A DNA stretch of 64,000 bases from Qipengyuania citrea (GTDB lineage: Bacteria; Pseudomonadota; Alphaproteobacteria; Sphingomonadales; Sphingomonadaceae): positions 682,001 through 746,000 of the forward strand of contig NZ_WTYG01000001.1 of assembly GCF_009828015.1 (NCBI RefSeq), given 5' to 3'. Both the position numbers and the translations under genes were made by a program. The notes beneath the pieces are model-generated. The model was not told the DNA's origin and did no database searches. It worked only from the letters and a program-made list of their open reading frames with translations. Shown in pieces: positions 1 through 8,812 of the stretch. Each line of letters starts with the position of its first letter. The stretch's first letter is position 1.

Positions 1-1061
1 GGATCGTGATTGGCGGCGACATAGTTCATCATCAGCCAGTCGCCCTTGGCGATGGCCTGCCCGCCGACCTCGGTGTCCTGGGCCGCAGTGCGCATGAAGT
101 GCTGCACCGGCGTGGTCCAGCGGATCGCTTCCTCGACGATGCCGGGCAGCAGGCTGCGGTCGGCGCGCACCCGCGTCCATTGCTCAGCATCCTGCGCCAG
201 TGCGAGCATCGCGCCCGCGGTGCTGGCGCTGGTGGTGTCGTGCCCCGCGGCGGCAAGGATGATGTAATAGCCCATCATGTCGCGGTCGTTGAGCGGTTCG
301 CCATCGACCACCGCATTCGCGATCGTGCTGGCGACATCGGTGGTGGGATTAGCCCGGCGCTCGGCGGTGAGCTTGGCAAAATAGGCCTCGAAGTCCTTGA
401 CCGCGCCCGCCACCAGCTGGGTGATCGCCTCGGGCGGGAGGTCCTTCATCCCCGACTGGTTGAGGTCCTCGTCGCTACCGCCGAACATCTGCTGCGTGAG
501 CGTCAGCATGCGCGGCTCGTCTTCCTCGGGCACGCCGAGGATCTGCATCACCACATGCAGCGGATAGGGCGCTGAAACGGCCTTCACGAAATCCGCCTCG
601 CCGCCGCCCGCCAGCAGCCGGTCGACCGCGGCATGCGCGATGCCGCGGATCTCGTCCTCCACGCCGCGCAGGTTCTTGGGCATGAACCATTCCTGCGTCA
701 GCTTGCGATACTTCATGTGGACCGGCGCATCGAAGGTGACGAGGCTGGCGACCATGTGTTCGCTGCCGCCGGTGAGCGCCTTGGCGAACTCGATCCCATC
801 GGTCAGGCTGAAGACGACGCTTTGCGGGTTGTTGAGGAAGGTCGCATTGTCCTTCGACATGCGCATCACATCGTCATAGCGCGTGACCAGCCAGAACGGC
901 GGGTGGACCGCATCGTCGGCCGGTTCGACCCAGGCGACGGGGGTATCCTCGCGCAGGCGGTCGAACGTGTCGAGCAGGCCGTCCCATTCGGCGTAGCTCT
1001 GCGGGTCGATCACCGCCCGGGCAGTGGCGGGATCGAGCCGGGCCCGGTCCTGCGCCGCCAT
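1..1061 (-). CDS. Cytochrome P450, 3' part outside window
   Basis: Heme monooxygenase that needs a ferredoxin and reductase. The reverse strand reads from the ATG at 1061 to the window edge (about 353 residues). It shows the I-helix oxygen-activation motif AAAGHDTTSAS (around 225-280) and the K-helix ExxR in VEEAIRW (around 130). The heme Cys loop lies beyond base 1, so the gene cannot be checked for integrity. The start overlaps the stop of the upstream acyl-CoA synthetase (TGATG), so the two are translationally coupled. This suggests a shared role in oxidation and CoA activation of a lipid, terpenoid or steroid-like substrate; the substrate is inferred and unknown. A FAD reductase gene at 27970 is a possible redox partner. 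Confidence 0.85.
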   Translation of the reverse strand, partial: MAAQDRARLDPATARAVIDPQSYAEWDGLLDTFDRLREDTPVAWVEPADDAVHPPFWLVTRYDDVMRMSKDNATFLNNPQSVVFSLTDGIEFAKALTGGSEHMVASLVTFDAPVHMKYRKLTQEWFMPKNLRGVEDEIRGIAHAAVDRLLAGGGEADFVKAVSAPYPLHVVMQILGVPEEDEPRMLTLTQQMFGGSDEDLNQSGMKDLPPEAITQLVAGAVKDFEAYFAKLTAERRANPTTDVASTIANAVVDGEPLNDRDMMGYYIILAAAGHDTTSASTAGAMLALAQDAEQWTRVRADRSLLPGIVEEAIRWTTPVQHFMRTAAQDTEVGGQAIAKGDWLMMNYVAANHD

Positions 1062-2608
1062 CACGCCTGCTCCGTCTGCTGTTCGGCCGCCTTCTGGAAT
1101 TCGTCGCGCAGCTCGCGCTTGTACAGCTTGCCATTGGCCTCGCGCGGGAGCTGCGCGCGGAAGTCGAACAGCTTGGGCATCTTGATCTTGGACAGGCTGG
1201 GAGCGAGGAAATCGCGCAGCTCGGCCTCGAGCGCATCGCCCGCCTCGGCCATGTCGATCGGCTGCACCACCGCGACCACCTTCTCGCCGAAGTCGGGGCA
1301 GGGCGCACCGATCACCGCGGCGTCCATCACCTTGTCATGCGTGACCAGCAGATTCTCGATCTCCTGCGGGTAGATGTTGACCCCGCCCGAGATGATCATG
1401 TGGCTCTTGCGGTCGGTGAGATAGAGGAAGCCGTCCTCGTCGACATGGCCGATATCGCCCAGCGTCATCCAGCCCTTGGGATGCATCGCTTCGCGCGTCT
1501 TCTCGGGATCGTTGTGATAGGTCGGGATGAGATCGTTCTCGAAATAGAGCAATCCGTCCTGGCCCGCGGGGACCTCTTCCCCCTCGGCATCGCAGACATG
1601 CAGCGTGCCGTGGATCGCCTTGCCGACGCTGCCGGGATGGGTCAGCCAGTCCTCGGCCTTGATCAGCGTCATGCCGACACCTTCGGAGCCGGCGTAATAT
1701 TCGTTGATGATCGGCCCCCACCATTCGATCATCTCGCGCTTGATCGGCACCGGGCACGGCGCGGCGGCGTGCAGCGCACGCTGGTGGCTCGAGAGGTCGT
1801 AACGCGTGCGTACCTCGGGATCGAGTTTGAGCATGCGCACGAAATGCGTCGGCACCCACTGGCTGTCGGTGATCTTGTATTTCTCGATCGTCTCGAGCGC
1901 GTGTTCGGGATCGAACTTCTCCATCACCACGACCGTGCCGCCAAGCCGCTGGGCGGTGGTGCACCAGCCGATCGGCGCAGCATGATAGAGCGGCGCGGGC
2001 GAGAGATAGACCATGCTGCCATCGGCGGGCATGCCGGCGCCCATCACCGCGAGGCCCATCAGCGGATTGGTCGCGAGGATGTCGTCATCCTCGGGCGGCG
2101 CGGGCTTGACCCCCTTGGGCCGTCCGGTGGTGCCCGAGGAATAGAGCATGTACTGGCCCGGCGCCTGGTCGGCGATCGGCTCGGCAGGCTGCGCGGCGAG
2201 CGCGGCTTCGTAATCTTCCTCGCCCTCGCCATCGACGATCAGCAGCGGCAGGTCGGCGCATTCGTCGCGGATGCCCTCGATCGCCTCGGCATAGCGCGTG
2301 CTGGTGAGCAGGAACTTGGCTCCCGCATCGTTGAGGATGTAGCAGATCTCCGGCGCGGTAAGCCGGGTCGAGATCGGCACCATCATCGTGCCCGCACGCT
2401 GCGACCCCCACACCACCTGCAGGTAATGGACGTTGTTTTCCATCAGCACTGCGAAATGGTCGCCGCGCTTGAGTCCGCGTGCCCGCAGCAGTTGCGCAAA
2501 GCGGTTCGCATAGGCGTCCATTTCCGCGAAAGTCACGGTCTGGCCGCTACCCGCCATGATCATCGCGGGATGGTCGGGGCGCGTCTGCGCATGGGTGATG
2601 GGGTGCAT
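1061..2608 (-). CDS. AMP-dependent acyl-CoA synthetase (ANL family)
   Basis: Activates a carboxylic acid with ATP and CoA to an acyl-CoA through an acyl-adenylate. The 515-residue product has the usual family length. Its phosphate-binding motif YSSGTTGRPKG is at residues 156-166, an adenine-site motif YYAGSEGVG is in the middle, the hinge-region motif DRKSHMIISGGVNIYP comes later, and a C-terminal NGKLYKREL carries the likely catalytic lysine. All core motifs are intact. It is transcribed ahead of the P450 at 1-1061 with a 1-base overlap, so it probably acts in the same catabolic route. Medium/long-chain, cyclic terpenoid or steroid side-chain acids are all possible; the sequence does not decide. 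Confidence 0.88.
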   Translation of the reverse strand: MHPITHAQTRPDHPAMIMAGSGQTVTFAEMDAYANRFAQLLRARGLKRGDHFAVLMENNVHYLQVVWGSQRAGTMMVPISTRLTAPEICYILNDAGAKFLLTSTRYAEAIEGIRDECADLPLLIVDGEGEEDYEAALAAQPAEPIADQAPGQYMLYSSGTTGRPKGVKPAPPEDDDILATNPLMGLAVMGAGMPADGSMVYLSPAPLYHAAPIGWCTTAQRLGGTVVVMEKFDPEHALETIEKYKITDSQWVPTHFVRMLKLDPEVRTRYDLSSHQRALHAAAPCPVPIKREMIEWWGPIINEYYAGSEGVGMTLIKAEDWLTHPGSVGKAIHGTLHVCDAEGEEVPAGQDGLLYFENDLIPTYHNDPEKTREAMHPKGWMTLGDIGHVDEDGFLYLTDRKSHMIISGGVNIYPQEIENLLVTHDKVMDAAVIGAPCPDFGEKVVAVVQPIDMAEAGDALEAELRDFLAPSLSKIKMPKLFDFRAQLPREANGKLYKRELRDEFQKAAEQQTEQA

Positions 2609-2701
2609 TGCTGGCTCTCTCCTCTCTGTCGGTCCGCTGTTCGTGCGCGGACTCGTCCAGTTTCGAGAAGAAACCTACCTATGCGTTTCACATGGGCAAG
2701 G

Positions 2702-2735
2702 AAAAAGGCGCCGGGATCGCTCCCGCCGCCTTTTT
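2702..2735 (-). terminator. Rho-independent terminator after the M23 peptidase gene
   Basis: AAAAAGGCG at 2702-2710 pairs with CGCCTTTTT at 2727-2735 around a GC-rich loop. It lies 25 bases past the M23 stop codon. The A and T runs on both sides make it potentially bidirectional, although the gene on the other side (acyl-CoA synthetase, start 2608) runs away from it. Confidence 0.75.
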
Positions 2736-2759
2736 ATCCTGCCCGAAAGGCCGGCTCGA

Positions 2760-3440
2760 TCAGTTGTCGTCGCCGTCGCCCTGCCCGCCAGTGCCGGTGG
2801 CGAGCGCGAAAGCCCGCTGCGCTTCCGATTCGACCATATAGGGAACCGGGTTCACGGCCTTGCCGGCGATGCGGACTTCGTAGTGGAGGTGCGGGCCGGT
2901 CGAGCGGCCGGTCGAACCGACATAGCCGATGACGTCACCCTTCTTCACGCGGGTGCCGGCCTTCACCGTGATGCCCGACATATGTGCAAACCGCGTCTGC
3001 AGATCGGCGCCATGTTCGATCGAGACGAACTTGCCGTAGCTCGAGAACCATTCCGCCTTGCTGACATAGCCATCGGCGGTGGCATAGATCGGCGTGCCGG
3101 TCGGGGCCGACAGATCGACACCCTTGTGGCTGCGGCGCCCACCGAGCACGGGGTGCGTCCGCATGCCGTAATCGCTGGTCAGCCGCGTATCGTCGAGCGG
3201 CATCCGCGAAGGCACCGAGACCCGCGCCGCTGCCGGCGTCGAGCGGTCGAGTTCGTCCCATTTGGCGAACAGCTGCTGGAACTGGGCGTCGTCACCCGGC
3301 TGGGCCGACTGGGCCACCTTGCTCATGTCGATGGCACCGACCGCCGCAGCGGCGTTGGTTTCCTGCGCTTGCGCCGGAGCGGCGGCAAGACCGAAACCGG
3401 CCATAATTGCGAAAGCAAGCGTTGCGCGCTTGGTGATCAT
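2760..3440 (-). CDS. M23 family metallopeptidase, secreted
   Basis: Likely a periplasmic peptidoglycan endopeptidase or divisome/elongasome regulator with a LytM fold. The 226-residue product begins with a signal peptide (MITKRATLAFAIMAGFGL, cleavage near AQA-QE at 24-27). A short linker is followed by the LytM domain at about 85-200. Zinc ligands are visible: H105-x3-D109 (HKGVD) and H184-x-H186 (GPHLHYE). All four core positions are present, so it should be active. I chose the ATG at 3440 rather than the in-frame ATG at 3500 because it places the signal peptide at the N terminus. It is single-gene, followed by a clear terminator at 2702-2735. Confidence 0.85.
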   Translation of the reverse strand: MITKRATLAFAIMAGFGLAAAPAQAQETNAAAAVGAIDMSKVAQSAQPGDDAQFQQLFAKWDELDRSTPAAARVSVPSRMPLDDTRLTSDYGMRTHPVLGGRRSHKGVDLSAPTGTPIYATADGYVSKAEWFSSYGKFVSIEHGADLQTRFAHMSGITVKAGTRVKKGDVIGYVGSTGRSTGPHLHYEVRIAGKAVNPVPYMVESEAQRAFALATGTGGQGDGDDN

Positions 3441-3829
3441 GCTAACCCGTCCATCCGACGCTTTGCGCGCCTTTTGCTCTTGGCGAAGACAGCGTCCCAT
3501 GCCGCTTTCGCCATTTTTACGTCACTGCCGGAACCCCCCGGCGTCTCGTGAGTTTGGGTTATCGGGTAAAAAATCGATCAGGCAAGTGCTGCGGAACGGA
3601 CGCGCGGCAGGCCGCAAGCGAAACGCGTTGAGTCGTTGAAACCCCGCTCCCACCCCCCGAAAATCGACTTCGACACGCGATTTTGCAGCGATTTCCGATA
3701 TTTTCGACCGTATCCGGCAGTAATCCGCGAAATCGGTTGCAGCCGAACCGGGCAATGCCTGCAGCAGGGTCAACGATTCGCTGGCTGCAGACCGCAGGAG
3801 CGCCCGGTGCTTGCCCGCCGCCTGCGCGG
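3441..3829. other. Intergenic region, no gene seen
   Basis: 389 bases between the bcp stop and the M23 start, holding the M23 promoter region. The part at 3640-3740 is relatively AT-rich with several CGATTTT/GATATTTTCG words. No convincing ORF, RNA gene or terminator was found. Confidence 0.4.
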
Positions 3830-4303
3830 TCAGGCGGTGCGCGCGGCTTCGAGGACTTCGTCGACGTGGCCCTTGACCCGGACCTTGGGCCAGATGCGCA
3901 GGATGCGCCCGTCTTCGCCGAGCAGGTAGGTCGAGCGAATCATGCCCATATAGGTGCGGCCGTAATTGGTCTTCTCGCCCCACACCCCCAGCGTATCGGA
4001 CAGACCGCCTTCCTCCTTGTCGGTCGCGAGCGCGACGGTCAGATCGTGCTTGGCGATGAAATTCTGGTGCTTCTTCGGCGAATCCTTGCTGACACCGAGC
4101 AGGCGCGTTCCCGCCTTCTCGAATTCCTGCTTGAGCGCGGAAAATTCCTTCGCCTCGGTGGTGCAACCGGGCGTGTTGTCCTTCGGGTAGAAGAAGATCA
4201 CCGCCTTGCTGCCCGCGAGGTCCGCCTTGGTTACCGTGCCGCCGTCGGGGGTTTCCATGCTGAAGTCGGGAAAGGCATCGCCTTCGGTAAAAGTATCGGT
4301 CAT
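3830..4303 (-). CDS. bcp: Thioredoxin-dependent thiol peroxidase (Bcp/PrxQ)
   Basis: Peroxiredoxin that reduces hydroperoxides in the cytoplasm. The 157-residue product has the family motif DNTPGCTTEA with the peroxidatic cysteine at C47. The second cysteine that many PrxQ proteins carry five residues later is absent (it is E-A-K-E-F), and no other cysteine is visible, so this is a one-Cys type that needs an external thiol partner. The ATG overlaps the glnE stop as ATGA, so translation is coupled to glnE. The coupling of nitrogen regulation and peroxide defence is probably only positional. Confidence 0.9.
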   Translation of the reverse strand: MTDTFTEGDAFPDFSMETPDGGTVTKADLAGSKAVIFFYPKDNTPGCTTEAKEFSALKQEFEKAGTRLLGVSKDSPKKHQNFIAKHDLTVALATDKEEGGLSDTLGVWGEKTNYGRTYMGMIRSTYLLGEDGRILRIWPKVRVKGHVDEVLEAARTA

Positions 4304-6981
4304 CCATCCATCTCCAAAGTTTCGCCGAACACGTCCTGCCAGGCCGCCGCGACGCTCTCGCGCGCGCCGCCTAGGCTGCGCAGCAGGTCGGCATAATTAT
4401 CGCAGCCGCTCTGCCGCGCGAGCAGGGCCGCCGCGGCGGGATCGGGCCGATCGAGGTCGGGCGCCAGCAGCCGTGTACCGACCAGCAACCGCGTCATCAA
4501 TCCATGCGCATCGGCAATCCCGGCGGGCAGCAGGCCGGCTTCGGCCAGCTCGGCGATGGCCTGCGCAAGACCCGGCACCAGACCTTCGTGATCGCGCAGC
4601 TGGAGAAAGTGGACGAGGAATTCGAGATCGACCAGCCCGCCGCGCAGCAGCTTCGCATCCAGCGGACCCTTGGCAGGCTTGTGCCCCGCCATCTCGGCGC
4701 GCATCTTCAGGACATCGCCGCGCAGCCGGTCGGCATCGCGCCGTTTGCACAGAATGTCGCGGACCACCGCGTCGACCTCGTCGCGGGCGCCGGTGCTGCC
4801 GACCAGCACGCGTGCACGCGTCAACGCCATGTGCTCCCACGTCCAGGCGTCCTCGCGCTGGTAGCGCGCGAAGCTCTCCACGCTCACTGCCAACGGCCCC
4901 TGGTTGCCCTGCGGGCGCAGCCGCGTATCGACTTCGTACAGCGCCCCTTGCGCGGTCGGCACGCTGAGCGCAGCCGTGACACGCTGCGCCAGGCGATTGA
5001 AATAGAGTGTCGCGCCAAGCGGGCGCTCGCCATCGGATTCGCCGTCATGCGTGCCGGTGAACAGATAGACGATGTCGAGATCGGATGCATGCGTAAGCAC
5101 GCCGCCGCCCAGCCGGCCCAGACCGAGCACGACCAGTTCGCTGCCCGCGATCCGTCCGTGCTTGGCGGCGAATTCCTCTTCGGCCGCACGCACCGCCACC
5201 TGCAAAGCGGCTTCGGCGGTGCGCGCCAGTCCGGCGGCGATCGCCAGCGGGTCGTGCGCCGCTTCGACCAGTTGCACTGCCAGCGCGAACCGCTCTTCCC
5301 CGGTCACCACGCGCAAGCGGTCGAGCTGCATTTCGTAGTCGTCACCGCGTTCGCGGCGGCCCATCTTGGCCGCAAGTTCCTCGACCCCGCCGGGAAGATC
5401 CAGCGCGGTGCGATCGATCAGCGCATCGAGCAGGTCGGGGCGCCGCGCGAGTTCGTCGGCCAGCGGCGGAGCGAGCGTCAGGCAATCCGCCAGCAGGGCG
5501 AACAGACCCGGCCGCGCTTCGAGCAGGCGGAACAGGTTTACCGCGCTGGGGAGACGCGCGATCAGGCTTTCCCAGCGGAGCACCGCGGCGTCCGGGTCGG
5601 GCGAGGCCGCAATCGATGCCAGCAGGTCGGGCCGGATCGCGTCGAACGCGCTCAGCGCGGCCGAACTGCGCAGCGCCTGATATTTGCCGCTGGTCCACCC
5701 GGCCACGCGCTCCACCAGTTCCGGAGCGATACCGGGGGCATGGCTGTCCTCGCCCAGCACATGCGGCGCGCTTCTGGGAACCGATATACGGTCCTCGTCC
5801 AGCAGCGCATCGAAGCGCTCCGCAACCGGGCGGGCAAGCGTTTCCACCGCCTCGACCAGCTGCGCGCCGGTATCGAGACCGTGCAGCCGCGCGACCTCGT
5901 CCAGCGCCTGGCCGCTTGGGAGGCTGTGGGTCTGTTGGTCCCCGACCATCTGCAGCCGGTGTTCGATCGTGCGCAGCCCGTCATAGCTGTCACCCAGCCG
6001 GCGCGCGTCGCTTTCCCCGATACGGCCGGTCGCCGCTAGCGCATCGAGCGCTTCGCGTGTCCCGCGGCCGCGCAGCGAGGGATCGCGCCCGCCATGGATG
6101 AGCTGGTGGGTCTGCGCGAAGAATTCGACTTCGCGAATGCCCCCGCGGCCCAGCTTGAGATGGTAGCCCGGACCCGGTTCGGCAGGCCCGCGCTGCTCCT
6201 CGCGGATCCGGTGGGTCAGCCGGCGCACTTCGTCGATCGCGCCGAAATCCAAGTTGCGTCGCCATACGAATGGCCGGATATGGTCGAGAAACGCCTCGCC
6301 CGCAGCGATATCGCCCGCGCAGGAACGCGCCCGGATGAACGCCGCGCGCTCCCAGGCCAGCGCCGAGCTTTCGTAATGCGTGATCGCCGCATCGAGCGGC
6401 AGCGCCAGCGGGCTCACTTCGGAAGCGGGTCGCAGCCGCAGATCGACGCGAAAAACATACCCCTCGCTGGTGACTTCGGACAGCAAGCGCACGGTTTCAC
6501 GGGCATAGCGCTGCGCCGCTTCACCCGGCTCGTCGCGCTCGCGGCGTGGCAGCGTCGCCGGATCGTAGAGCAGGATGGGGTCGATGTCGGATGAGTAGTT
6601 GAGCTCGCCTGCCCCGTGCTTGCCCAGCGCAAGGCCGATCATCCCCGCTGGCTCCGCATCCGGAACGCGCTTGCGGATCGCCGCCTCGATCGCTGCATGG
6701 AGTGCGCGATCGGCGAAAGTCGAAAGCTCGCGCATCACCTTGTAGAGATCGAATGCCCCGGCAAGGTCGCCCACGGCCAGCACCAGCGCGAGGCCGAGCC
6801 GTTCCTGCCGCAACGCGCTCGCGACATCGGTTGCGCGGACCTGCTTGGCGGCGCGCAGCGCAGCCTCGCCATCGCCGCTTGCCATCAGTTCCGCCAGCTC
6901 GGGGCGGCGTTCCAATGCGCGGGCAAGGAAAGGCGCGTGATCGCGGGCGCGGTTGAGCGCAGAAGTCCAGTCGGCAGCCAT
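4300..6981 (-). CDS. glnE: Bifunctional glutamine synthetase adenylyltransferase/deadenylase
   Basis: Adds or removes AMP on glutamine synthetase in response to PII state. The 893-residue product has two nucleotidyltransferase domains in tandem: the first with GKHGAGELNYSSDID around 120-134, the second with GLGRLGGGVLTHASDLDIVY in the 600s, each keeping the DxD-type metal motif. The length is slightly below the enterobacterial protein (about 946). I took the ATG at 6981 (MAADWTS), preceded by AGAGGGAC. The open frame extends to 9030, but that extension is antisense to the M28 gene and lacks family similarity. It is the first gene of a glnE-bcp pair. Confidence 0.92.
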   Translation of the reverse strand: MAADWTSALNRARDHAPFLARALERRPELAELMASGDGEAALRAAKQVRATDVASALRQERLGLALVLAVGDLAGAFDLYKVMRELSTFADRALHAAIEAAIRKRVPDAEPAGMIGLALGKHGAGELNYSSDIDPILLYDPATLPRRERDEPGEAAQRYARETVRLLSEVTSEGYVFRVDLRLRPASEVSPLALPLDAAITHYESSALAWERAAFIRARSCAGDIAAGEAFLDHIRPFVWRRNLDFGAIDEVRRLTHRIREEQRGPAEPGPGYHLKLGRGGIREVEFFAQTHQLIHGGRDPSLRGRGTREALDALAATGRIGESDARRLGDSYDGLRTIEHRLQMVGDQQTHSLPSGQALDEVARLHGLDTGAQLVEAVETLARPVAERFDALLDEDRISVPRSAPHVLGEDSHAPGIAPELVERVAGWTSGKYQALRSSAALSAFDAIRPDLLASIAASPDPDAAVLRWESLIARLPSAVNLFRLLEARPGLFALLADCLTLAPPLADELARRPDLLDALIDRTALDLPGGVEELAAKMGRRERGDDYEMQLDRLRVVTGEERFALAVQLVEAAHDPLAIAAGLARTAEAALQVAVRAAEEEFAAKHGRIAGSELVVLGLGRLGGGVLTHASDLDIVYLFTGTHDGESDGERPLGATLYFNRLAQRVTAALSVPTAQGALYEVDTRLRPQGNQGPLAVSVESFARYQREDAWTWEHMALTRARVLVGSTGARDEVDAVVRDILCKRRDADRLRGDVLKMRAEMAGHKPAKGPLDAKLLRGGLVDLEFLVHFLQLRDHEGLVPGLAQAIAELAEAGLLPAGIADAHGLMTRLLVGTRLLAPDLDRPDPAAAALLARQSGCDNYADLLRSLGGARESVAAAWQDVFGETLEMDG

Positions 6982-7083
6982 CGCCTGTCCCTCTGCCGCA
7001 AGGCGGCGCGGATGCGCAAGCTTGCCCTTGCCGCGCCATGCTGACAAGACGCGCGCATGTTCGAATTGAGAGGACGCCCTTCG

Positions 7084-8787
7084 ATGAAACGCTTCGTTCT
7101 TGCTGCCTGTTCGGCGCTGCTGCTGACCGCCTGCGATGGCGCGCTGGAAACCGGCGCAGGCGCCGATGCCATGCTCGACTTGCCCGAAGTCGCCGACGGC
7201 ACGCTTTCCGAAGCAACGATGAAGCGCGTCACCGAGCGCCTGTCGTCGGACGAATTCGAAGGCCGCGCGCCAGGCACCCAGGGCGAAGAAAAGACCGTTG
7301 CCTATCTGATCGAGGAATTCGAGAAGGCCGGCCTCGAACCGGGTAATAACGGCAGCTGGGTGCAGGAAGTGCCGCTGGTCGAAATCACCGGCAAGGATTA
7401 CGCCCCGCTGACGATCGCAGGCGCCGATAGCGGCCCGATCGAACTCGAATACGCCTCCGACTGGGTCGGCGTGAGCTATCGCGAGGATGTCGAGACCGCG
7501 CTGGAAGATAGCGAACTGGTCTTCGTCGGCTATGGCATCAACGCACCCGAAAAGGGATGGAACGACTATGCCGGGCTGGACATGGCAGGCAAGACCGCGG
7601 TCATCCTCGTCAACGATCCCGATTTCGGCGCCGAGACGCTGGAAGGCCCGTTCAACGGCAAGGCCATGACCTATTACGGCCGCTGGACCTACAAATACGA
7701 AGAAGCCGGGCGCCAGGGCGCAGCCGGGGCGCTCATCATCCACGACACCGAACCCGCCAGCTATGGCTGGAACGTGGTCGAAAGCAGCTGGTCCGGCCCG
7801 CAGGCCTATGCCTCGCGCGGGGACAACCCGCCGCCGATGACGCAGCTCAATGGCTGGGTGCAGAAGAGCGTGGCTGAACGCCTGTTTGCCGCGGCGGGCA
7901 AGGATTTCGGCGAACTGGCCGCCGCCGCGCGCGAAGAGGGCTTCGCCCCGGTCGCGCTCGGACTGACCGCCTCGACCAGCTTCCGCAACGACATCCGTAC
8001 CTTTGCCTCGAAGAACGTCATCGGCATGTTGCCGGGCAGCGAACGGCCTGACGAATATGTGATGCACACCGCGCACTGGGACCATCTCGGCCGGTGCACG
8101 CCGGCACCCGATGGCGACGACATCTGCAATGGCGCGGTCGACAACGCCACCGGCACCGCCGCGCTGGTCGCATTGGCCGAAGCGCATGCCCAGGCCGGCC
8201 CGGCCAAGCGCAGCCTCGTCTTCCTTGCGGTGACCGCGGAGGAATCGGGCCTGCTCGGCGCGGACTATTACGCTGCCGATCCGGTGTTCCCGCTCAACCA
8301 GACGGTCGGCGGCGTCAACATGGACGCCTTCCTGATGGCGGGCGCTGCGAAGGACGTGACCGTAGTCGGACCGGGCAAGTCGCAGCTCGACCTGTTCCTC
8401 GACAAGGCACTGATGAACGATGACCGGGTGACTACGCCCAATCCGAACCCCGAAGCGGGCTATTACTATCGTTCGGATCATTTCGCCTTCGCCAAGCGCG
8501 GCGTGCCGATGCTCTATCTCGACGGCGGCGAAGACCTGATCGACGGCGGAACCGAGGCGGGCGCCGCCGTAGCCGCCGATTACCGCGACAACCGCTATCA
8601 CGGGCCCAAGGACGAATACGATCCGAACTGGGACTGGTCGGGCGTGATGAGCGATCTCGCGCTGTTCTACCGCATCGGGCGCATGCTGGCCGATTCGACC
8701 AGCTGGCCCAACTGGAACGAGGGCGACGAGTTCAAGGCCACGCGCGACGAGGATTGTGCCGCCGAAGGCGCTGGCTGCGCTGCCTGA
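7084..8787 (+). CDS. M28 family zinc aminopeptidase, lipoprotein
   Basis: Membrane-anchored exopeptidase that trims N-terminal residues from peptides outside the cytoplasm. The 567-residue precursor begins with a lipoprotein signal and lipobox LTAC (Cys17). A PA-like inserted domain spans about 100-300, and the M28 catalytic domain follows. The zinc ligands are recognisable in order: TAHWDHLG, GAVDNATG, TAEESG, VNMDAF and YRSDHFAF. A Cys-rich C terminus (DEDCAAEGAGCAA) may form a disulfide. I chose the ATG at 7084 over 7057 because it starts the lipoprotein signal directly. It is divergent from glnE with a short 102-base spacer that must hold both promoters. Confidence 0.88.
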   Translation: MKRFVLAACSALLLTACDGALETGAGADAMLDLPEVADGTLSEATMKRVTERLSSDEFEGRAPGTQGEEKTVAYLIEEFEKAGLEPGNNGSWVQEVPLVEITGKDYAPLTIAGADSGPIELEYASDWVGVSYREDVETALEDSELVFVGYGINAPEKGWNDYAGLDMAGKTAVILVNDPDFGAETLEGPFNGKAMTYYGRWTYKYEEAGRQGAAGALIIHDTEPASYGWNVVESSWSGPQAYASRGDNPPPMTQLNGWVQKSVAERLFAAAGKDFGELAAAAREEGFAPVALGLTASTSFRNDIRTFASKNVIGMLPGSERPDEYVMHTAHWDHLGRCTPAPDGDDICNGAVDNATGTAALVALAEAHAQAGPAKRSLVFLAVTAEESGLLGADYYAADPVFPLNQTVGGVNMDAFLMAGAAKDVTVVGPGKSQLDLFLDKALMNDDRVTTPNPNPEAGYYYRSDHFAFAKRGVPMLYLDGGEDLIDGGTEAGAAVAADYRDNRYHGPKDEYDPNWDWSGVMSDLALFYRIGRMLADSTSWPNWNEGDEFKATRDEDCAAEGAGCAA

Positions 8788-8812
8788 TCCTGCCGAGCGG
8801 GAGAACCGGTCC

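Noticed and set aside
3441-3829. Possible replication or DnaA-box region
   Set aside because: Locally AT-rich words but no DnaA box series, no iterons and no replication gene nearby.
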